Both the position numbers and the translations under genes were made by a program. Below, one piece after another: positions 59,196 through 64,000 of a DNA stretch of 64,000 nucleotides; position 1 is the stretch's first letter, and each line of letters opens with the position of its first letter. The stretch comes from UBA668 sp041918155 (GTDB lineage Bacteria > Actinomycetota > Acidimicrobiia > Acidimicrobiales > Ilumatobacteraceae), in contig JAYRWH010000091.1 of the NCBI GenBank assembly GCA_041918155.1, positions 62,001-126,000 on the forward strand, given 5' to 3'. The notes under the pieces are model-generated. The model was given only the letters and a program-made list of their open reading frames with translations, was not told where the DNA came from and searched no databases.

Positions 59196-59215
59196 CAGGC
59201 GGGCAATACGGCGGT

Positions 59216-59467
59216 TCAGTCTTCCTGGTTCTCGATGGCGTCGAGGAACGCCTCGACATCGTCGGTCTCGCCGCCGACCAGCCAGATCACCAGTTCGTCG
59301 TCGTTGCCGTCCTCGTCCTCGTCGCGCCACGGCAACATGCCGTCAATGCTGTAGCGGTCGACGGTGATGTCGTCCTCCTCGTCGCCGACGGGGGCCACGA
59401 TCGCCAGCTCCACCTCCGCATCCGGCGGCTGGTCCTTCAGCATGTCGATCAGTTCGCTCACTCGCAT
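59216..59467 (-). CDS. small acidic protein, hypothetical
   Basis: This 83-residue protein is very acidic (DEEDD, DEDEDGNDDE, ETDDVEAFLDAIENQED). It opens with a helix MRVSELIDMLKDQPPDAEVELAIVAPVG, similar to a start often seen in short actinobacterial proteins of unknown role. The longer upstream frame reads through the antisense of the neighbour and is rejected. It follows the 59502 gene by 34 bp on the same strand, so the two may form one unit. I recognise no family. Confidence 0.6.
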   Translation of the reverse strand: MRVSELIDMLKDQPPDAEVELAIVAPVGDEEDDITVDRYSIDGMLPWRDEDEDGNDDELVIWLVGGETDDVEAFLDAIENQED

Positions 59468-59501
59468 GTCTCGCCCTTTCGCGGGTGGGTGGGTTGACGG
59501 G

Positions 59502-60071
59502 TCAGTCCTCGCCGAGCCATTTGCCGGCGCGGTCGAGCAGGAACAGGCTGGCCTCGCGGCAGCGGTCGAGGGTGTCGCAGAACGCCTTGTCCTCGGCGAG
59601 GTAGACATCGGCGAGATCGACCGGGATGCGGGCCACGATGGAGAGGCTGCGCTCGGGGGCATCGGTGACGCTCGCGAACGAGTCGATCGCCGACACCTCC
59701 AGCGGCAGGCTGACCCCACCGACGCCGGCCAGCTCGGTGGCCAGCACCAACAGGTCGGGCGGGTGCGGGAGCGGCGGCAGCGTCCAGGTGAAGATGAGGG
59801 GGAAGGTGAAGCCAGTCGGCGGATCGTCCTCGGGATCGTCGAGCTTCAGCACCTCGTCCTCGAAACCGAGCAGAGCCCGCGGGTCGACCTCCAGCGACAG
59901 GTGCAGGTCGATCGGGCCGTTGCACGCCTCCTCGGGGTGCAGATCGACCTCCCACAGCTGGCGGAGGGAGTACGTCTCCACGAAGTGGCGCTCGTCGTGC
60001 ACGTGAAAGCCGTGGTCGACCGCATGGCCCTTCAGGTCGGCCACGAAACCGGCGACATCGATGACGGCCAC
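59502..60071 (-). CDS. hypothetical protein
   Basis: This 189-residue soluble protein begins AVIDVAGFVADLKGHAVDHGFHVHDERHFVETYSL. The middle has DPRALLGFEDEVLKLDDPEDDPP and a Pro-rich strand FTWTLPPLPHPPDLLVLATELAG; the end is helical (AEDKAFCDTLDRCREASLFLLDRAGKWLGED). No catalytic or metal motif is convincing. The GTG at 60071 has AAGGAA upstream. Divergent from the inositol monophosphatase-family gene. Confidence 0.6.
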   Translation of the reverse strand: MAVIDVAGFVADLKGHAVDHGFHVHDERHFVETYSLRQLWEVDLHPEEACNGPIDLHLSLEVDPRALLGFEDEVLKLDDPEDDPPTGFTFPLIFTWTLPPLPHPPDLLVLATELAGVGGVSLPLEVSAIDSFASVTDAPERSLSIVARIPVDLADVYLAEDKAFCDTLDRCREASLFLLDRAGKWLGED

Positions 60072-60129
60072 GCTGACGGTTCCTTTCCCGTGGTTCGGTG
60101 AAGCTGTGCTGGGACACTATCGTGCAGAC

Positions 60130-60870
60130 GTGATGGACGACCGCTTGACCCTGTTGCACGATGTTGCCGACGCCGTGGCCGCCGCGTTCACCAAGGTGCG
60201 CGACTTCGGCCCGTCGGGCAACCGTGAGGGTCAGTACGCGCTCGATCTGGTGGCCGACGCGGCGGCGCTCGCGGTGCTCCGCGACGCCGGTGTCGGGGTG
60301 TTGTCGGAGGAGAGCGGGTTCACGCCGGGCACGAGCAGCGATGTCGTGGTGATCGACCCAATCGACGGCAGCACCAACGCCAGCCGGGGTGTGCCGTGGT
60401 TCTCCACGTCGCTGTGCCTCGTCGATGGCGAGGGGCCGGCCGTCGCGCTGGTGGCCAACCAGGCCACCGGCGAGCGCTACTGGGCGGTGCGTGGCGGCGG
60501 TGCGTGGCGCGACGAAGCCGCGGTGCGCCCCTCCGGTTGCACCGACGTGAGTAAGGCGATCATCGGGCTCAACGGCCTGCCGCACCGCTCCGCCGGTGCC
60601 GCCCAGGTGCGCATGTTCGGCGCCATCGCGCTTGATCTGTGCCTCGTCGCCGAAGGCGTCTTCGACGGTTACGTCGACTGTGTGCTCGATTCGCACGGCC
60701 CGTGGGATTACATGGCGGGCGTGCTCATCCTGCGTGAGGCCGGTGGTGTGATCGTCGACTTGCAGGGCCGCGACCTGGTCGCGATCGAGCACGATGCCCG
60801 CCGCACCCCGATCGCCGCGGCAACCCCCGAGTTGCTGGCAACGCTGCTCCACGCCCGCACCGACGGGTAA
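60130..60870 (+). CDS. inositol monophosphatase family protein (possible HisN)
   Basis: This 246-residue Mg-dependent phosphatase has the motif VIDPIDGSTNASRGVPWFSTSL (residues ~76-97) and the C-terminal GPWDYMAGVLILREAGG (~189-205); VLSEESGF supplies another metal Glu (~60). Substrates in the family include inositol-1-P, fructose-1,6-bisphosphate and histidinol-phosphate (HisN in actinobacteria). As HisB here lacks a phosphatase domain, this protein is a candidate HisN, but it is 24 kb away from the his operon. TATCGT ends 6 nt before the GTG at 60130; the ATG at 60133 is the alternative. Confidence 0.87.
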   Translation: MMDDRLTLLHDVADAVAAAFTKVRDFGPSGNREGQYALDLVADAAALAVLRDAGVGVLSEESGFTPGTSSDVVVIDPIDGSTNASRGVPWFSTSLCLVDGEGPAVALVANQATGERYWAVRGGGAWRDEAAVRPSGCTDVSKAIIGLNGLPHRSAGAAQVRMFGAIALDLCLVAEGVFDGYVDCVLDSHGPWDYMAGVLILREAGGVIVDLQGRDLVAIEHDARRTPIAAATPELLATLLHARTDG

Positions 60871-60888
60871 CCTGACGGCTCCGTTCGC

Positions 60889-60961
60889 GGGCGTATAGCT
60901 CAGTTGGTAGAGCACTGCCCTTACAAGGCAATGGTCGGGGGTTCGAGTCCCTCTGCGCCCA
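60889..60961 (+). tRNA. tRNA-Val(TAC)
   Basis: Acceptor GGGCGTA pairs with TGCGCCC (60954-60960, one G-U), discriminator A at 60961; anticodon loop CTTACAA gives TAC. The stem TGCC/GGCA has a C-A mismatch at its outer pair. T-arm GGGGGTTCGAGTCCCTC. It starts 18 nt after the phosphatase stop. Confidence 0.93.
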
Positions 60962-61134
60962 CTCGTCGCTGCCGCCCCTCGTGGGCGCGTTGCGCCACCG
61001 TTCTTGCCATCTCCTGCGGAGTGGTCGGGCGCGCCCGCCCGTCACGGTCTTGGCGATCGTCGCGATGCCCGCGGACCCAAGAAGTGTCTCTTGGGCTCAC
61101 TCGGTCATTGTCGCGGTGCGAGTGGCAGGTCTCC

Positions 61135-61215
61135 GGTGCGAGTGCCACACGGCCACGCCGAGTGAATAGCGCCATCGGAGTGCCACGTGCACCCACGGGT
61201 GGCGCGTGGCACTCC
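61135..61215. repeat. short repeats and long-stem hairpin in a gene-free stretch
   Basis: In the gene-free 60962-61238 (277 bp), GTGCGAGTG occurs twice between ~61116 and 61145, and GAGTGCCAC/GTGGCACTC motifs recur in both orientations. The arms GGAGTGCCACGTGCACCC (61177-61194) and GGGTGGCGCGTGGCACTCC (61197-61215) can form an 18-bp stem with one bulge, probably ending the minus-strand 61239 gene. Confidence 0.5.
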
Positions 61216-61238
61216 AGAATCGGGGGATCGGCCGAGGC

Positions 61239-62480
61239 TCACTCCGGCGATGTCGTGCTCGCTCGCAGTTCGCGTAGGTAGACCGCCAGCGCGAACAGGA
61301 GCGACAGGCCCATGATCGGAGCGAAGATCCGCTTGGGGACCGCCGAGGTGGTGATGAGTCCGATGTCGAAGCCGACCAACCCGATCGGCACACCCCACCA
61401 CAGCACCCGGTTGGCGAGCGCCGTACGAGGCGTGTCGAGCCGGGTGGCGAGCACGCCGAACACGACGTTGGTCATCACGCCGATGAACATGGTGTGATCG
61501 AAGGCGAGGAGCAGGCCCTTCTGCGATTCGGTGAGCGCGTCGAAATCGATGACGTCGCGGACGATCCAGGAGACGAGCACGGTGAGCAGCACCAGGTACA
61601 TGACGAGAAACACCAGCGCCAGCCGCGGGAAGCGGGCCACGCCCGAACCACGCCAGCCCTTCGGTGCCAGCATCGCCCGCGATCGCCACAGCATCGTGAG
61701 GCCTGCGGCGATCATCATCAGATTGGCCGGACCGGCGAGTTGCTCGTCCTTGCCGCTGACGAAGCCGATGTTGATGACGATCCCGGCCACGAAGAGCAGC
61801 CACATCTGCACGAAGCCGGCCCGCCCCTCGGCCTTGTCGTGGAGGAGCCACTCGACCGTGGCGAAGGCCGCCACGAGCAGGTAGCCGATCACCATCGCCG
61901 GCGGGTGCGCGTCGGCGAACCGCGAGGCAGTCTCGTCGTCCAGCCCCGGCACGCTGCCGTTCGATGTGTACAGGCCGAGCACGATTCCGAACACGGAACC
62001 CACGAGGAGGGAGATCCAGGCGAGCAGGATCCCCAGCCGGGCCGCAGTCCGTGAGGTGTGGGCGCGGTACGCCTTGATCATCCAGACCAGCACGGCGATC
62101 ACCACGACGAACAGCAATGTGCCGCAGATCGGGCGCTGGATGCGGTCGGAGAAGATGTGGTCGCCGGCGAGGAACGCCGCCGCGTACAGGGTCACCGCCA
62201 CCACCAGTGCCCACGCCATGACGACGGCCTGTCGCTGCTCGGCAGCACCGACCTCACGGTCCTGCGACAGCATCAGGAAGGCGATGCCGCTGACTCCGAG
62301 TGTGATCCAGCCGAGTGTGCCGCTGTGCACATGGCTCATCAGCGTGTCGTGACCGGGGTCCCAGAGGTCCAGTCCGTTCAGGATTCCGATCCCGATCGTG
62401 TAGACGAAGATCGTCGCAGCCGCGGTGAAGGTGATGCGGGCCGACCGCGCGAGCGCGGCGCCGGGTGCAAACAGTGTCAT
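61239..62480 (-). CDS. polytopic membrane protein with conserved His (heme-copper oxidase-like)
   Basis: This 413-residue protein has about twelve transmembrane helices. His residues sit at helix edges in LMSHVHSGTLGWITLGVSG (residues ~49-67), FADAHPPAMVIGYLLVAAF (~178) and LAFDHTMFIGVMTNVVFG (~315). Their spacing recalls heme-copper oxidase subunit I / NnrS-like folds, but the full oxidase histidine set is not apparent. It lies 73 nt downstream of a lipoprotein cytochrome c gene, which suggests a joint redox role. GGGGGG is 10 nt before the ATG. I cannot name the function. Confidence 0.7.
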   Translation of the reverse strand: MTLFAPGAALARSARITFTAAATIFVYTIGIGILNGLDLWDPGHDTLMSHVHSGTLGWITLGVSGIAFLMLSQDREVGAAEQRQAVVMAWALVVAVTLYAAAFLAGDHIFSDRIQRPICGTLLFVVVIAVLVWMIKAYRAHTSRTAARLGILLAWISLLVGSVFGIVLGLYTSNGSVPGLDDETASRFADAHPPAMVIGYLLVAAFATVEWLLHDKAEGRAGFVQMWLLFVAGIVINIGFVSGKDEQLAGPANLMMIAAGLTMLWRSRAMLAPKGWRGSGVARFPRLALVFLVMYLVLLTVLVSWIVRDVIDFDALTESQKGLLLAFDHTMFIGVMTNVVFGVLATRLDTPRTALANRVLWWGVPIGLVGFDIGLITTSAVPKRIFAPIMGLSLLFALAVYLRELRASTTSPE

Positions 62481-62553
62481 GGTCAAGCCCCCCAAGGAAT
62501 GACGGTGCAATTACCGTAGCCGCTCTGGCGACCGGCGCGATCCGGGCTTCGTG

Positions 62554-62982
62554 TCAGCTCTCGGCGAGGCCGCACGCGGCCAGTTCGGAGGTGGCATCGC
62601 CCCCGCCGTACTGGACGCGCTCGAACGCGGCGACGGCAGCGATCTCCTCCTCGGAGAGCGTGTCGGCATGGCCGGGCATTACCTTGGTGACCTGGGCGTT
62701 GTTCGCCCCGTACGTCGGCCCGTGCGCGAGCTTCCACCCTTCGCTACCGAGCGCGACCCACTCCTGGTGGTCGGCGCACGACGGCCACGTGCTGCGGACG
62801 TTCTTCAGCGACGGCCCGACGCCACCCTCGCCGGTACTGCCGTGGCAACTCGAGCAGCGGTCTCCGTACACGTCGCGTCCCTTGCGCAAGGCTGCTGGCG
62901 TGTCACCACCGGGTGCACACGCGACGGCGAACAGCGTGACGACGAGGGCGAAGGGGCCGAGGTGGCGGAGCACGTCGGTCAC
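62554..62982 (-). CDS. lipoprotein cytochrome c (class I-like)
   Basis: This 142-residue exported protein begins with a short hydrophobic signal and lipobox VAC (Cys ~22), then one c-type heme site: CSSCHG (Cys ~45, ~48, His ~49) and the distal Met in KVMPGHAD (~109). Extra Cys residues occur in WPSCADH and at the C-terminus. It probably carries electrons at the outer face of the membrane. The GTG at 62982 is the best start; the upstream frame reads into non-coding sequence. It heads a pair with the 61239 membrane protein. Confidence 0.82.
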   Translation of the reverse strand: MTDVLRHLGPFALVVTLFAVACAPGGDTPAALRKGRDVYGDRCSSCHGSTGEGGVGPSLKNVRSTWPSCADHQEWVALGSEGWKLAHGPTYGANNAQVTKVMPGHADTLSEEEIAAVAAFERVQYGGGDATSELAACGLAES

Positions 62983-63148
62983 GGTAGTGGATTGCGGAGT
63001 GCGAGGAAGGCCGACCGGGCGAGGGTGGCCGGGGGCGCCAGCACGGTGGTCCGAGGTCCCTAGGGCGGATTCGCAGAGCGTTCTACGCTGACGTACAGAC
63101 CGACACCAGCCAGGGGGCGGTTCAGCGAGGACCCGCTGAGGAGGCGCC

Positions 63149-64000
63149 ATGCCGGCACATAAGCCGAAGACCGTCGTCAACGTCACGTTGCAGGGTGATG
63201 AGTGGGACTACGACGAGCGCGTCTCCCTGGGAGGGCAACGCTTCCGTCTCGTCCGGGTCGGCACGAGCGGCGACGTCGAAGCCGCCCAAGCCCTCGTCGC
63301 GCGATGGTCCGAGGAGGCCGATGCGATCGCCATCAGCGGGATCCGCGAGGCCCGCGCCGCCGGTCACTTCACGGGCGAGATCGAGGACCTGCAGCGGATC
63401 AAGGACGCGACTACGCGGGTGCCGGTCTGCGACGGAACCCTGCTCACCGACGTCTTCCAGGAGTGGGCGATCCGCCGCGTCGAGTCCGAGATGCCCGGCT
63501 ACTTCGCCAACGCTCGTGTCGTCGTCGTCGGCGGGACCACCCGCGAGCGCACCATCGCCGTCCTACGCGAGTTCACCGACAACATCGCCTTCGACGACCC
63601 CGGTCACGACGTCAACCTGCCCGGGCGCCTGAAGACGAACCCGGTGACAGCGACCGCGGCCGGTATCGGCGAGTTCGCCTGGCGGCACGTGCCCGGCTTC
63701 ATCAAGGATCATGCCGCCGGCCCCTTCGGCTGGGTCAGTGACAAGGTCGCCCACTTCGCCGCCGAGGACGCCGACGTCATCATCGGCTCGTTCTCAGAGC
63801 TGATGCGCTTCGGCCTTCCGCCGCTCGCCGGCAAGGCGGTGATCACCAGCACGGTGTCCGAGGAGCGGCTCGCCGTGCTCGCCGATCTCGGCGTCGACCT
63901 CGTCGTCGACCTCACCCCGCAGCCGTTCGGCTTCGTGGTCGTTCCGGCGATGTTCGAGGCGATGGTCGCCGCCACGCTGCCGCCCGGCGAGGATCTGCAG
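63149..64000 (+). CDS. unrecognised protein, 3' end outside the window
   Basis: This gene runs off the end; 284 residues are visible. The start ATG has GAGGAG 5 nt upstream. The N-terminal region VVNVTLQGDEWDYDERV, FRLVRVGTSGDVEAA and ADAIAISGI, followed by VPVCDGTLLTDVFQEWAI and ARVVVVGGTTRERTIAVL (a Rossmann-like strand-loop at ~residue 122), resembles the poorly described group labelled quinate 5-dehydrogenase in some genomes; this is from memory and weak. Later parts ADVIIGSFSELMRFG and DLVVDLTPQPFGFV are consistent with a nucleotide-binding fold. Divergent from the cytochrome c gene. Confidence 0.55.
   Translation, partial: MPAHKPKTVVNVTLQGDEWDYDERVSLGGQRFRLVRVGTSGDVEAAQALVARWSEEADAIAISGIREARAAGHFTGEIEDLQRIKDATTRVPVCDGTLLTDVFQEWAIRRVESEMPGYFANARVVVVGGTTRERTIAVLREFTDNIAFDDPGHDVNLPGRLKTNPVTATAAGIGEFAWRHVPGFIKDHAAGPFGWVSDKVAHFAAEDADVIIGSFSELMRFGLPPLAGKAVITSTVSEERLAVLADLGVDLVVDLTPQPFGFVVVPAMFEAMVAATLPPGEDLQ

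Noticed and set aside
1..64000. CRISPR arrays, insertion sequences, prophage, integrases, rRNA
   Set aside because: I found no spaced direct repeats, transposase, recombinase, phage or rRNA sequence anywhere in the window.

Overview
The window is chromosomal DNA from a high-GC actinobacterium, most plausibly of the Acidimicrobiia/Ilumatobacter type. The placement is an inference from gene content: F420-dependent enzymes (a Ddn-like protein and a luciferase-like oxidoreductase), mycothiol chemistry (MshD and a DinB-fold mycothiol-type enzyme), a DUF3499-like protein, lipid-degradation genes (acyl-CoA dehydrogenase, enoyl-CoA hydratase, P450, phosphotransferase) and an overlapping dnaG-rpoD pair. 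I see no phage, IS element, CRISPR array or rRNA. Nearly all the sequence is coding, and no gene-free stretch exceeds 300 bp.

Layout. 1-9.5 kb: the 3' part of murF, an MFS exporter with a TetR-type operator, enoyl-CoA hydratase, F420-related oxidoreductases, a P450, and alanine dehydrogenase divergent from an Lrp/AsnC regulator. 9.6-17 kb: a probable polyamine module made of a gamma-aminobutyraldehyde dehydrogenase, an N-carbamoylputrescine amidase-like hydrolase, a second AsnC regulator and a Pot-type ABC transporter whose two permeases are fused. 17-27 kb: assorted housekeeping genes, tRNA-Val(CAC), an M23 peptidase, and a minus-strand run mshD-pepF-rlmN-Rieske oxygenase, divergent from nth. 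27.2-27.4 kb: a probable unannotated structured small RNA. 27.8-37.4 kb: hisC-B-H-A-F coupled to a homocysteine methyltransferase, then an aldo/keto reductase, a second homocysteine methyltransferase, a solo GroES, and hisI-trpE. 37.5-48.1 kb: a YgfZ-like protein, an M50 protease, pyruvate phosphate dikinase, AIM24, TerC, dnaG-rpoD and tRNA-Asn. 48.1-55.7 kb: a cell-surface region (acyltransferase-SGNH, GT-C glycosyltransferase, phosphodiester glycosidase, lipoprotein) with tRNA-Met inside it. 55.7-64 kb: a FadR-type regulated acyl-CoA dehydrogenase/phosphotransferase operon, an inositol monophosphatase-family protein, tRNA-Val(TAC), a cytochrome c lipoprotein with a polytopic membrane partner, and an unrecognised gene running off the end.

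Expression style. About 27 genes lack an obvious Shine-Dalgarno sequence but carry a TANNNT (or CANNNT) hexamer 6-9 nt before the start codon, which is the arrangement expected for leaderless mRNAs. Internal operon genes instead overlap their neighbour by 4 nt (ATGA/GTGA) or have a GGAGG-like site. This rule was used to choose many of the starts given here. The most striking cases are a mirror-image divergent promoter at 5887-5904 and the small RNA candidate at 27278-27375.
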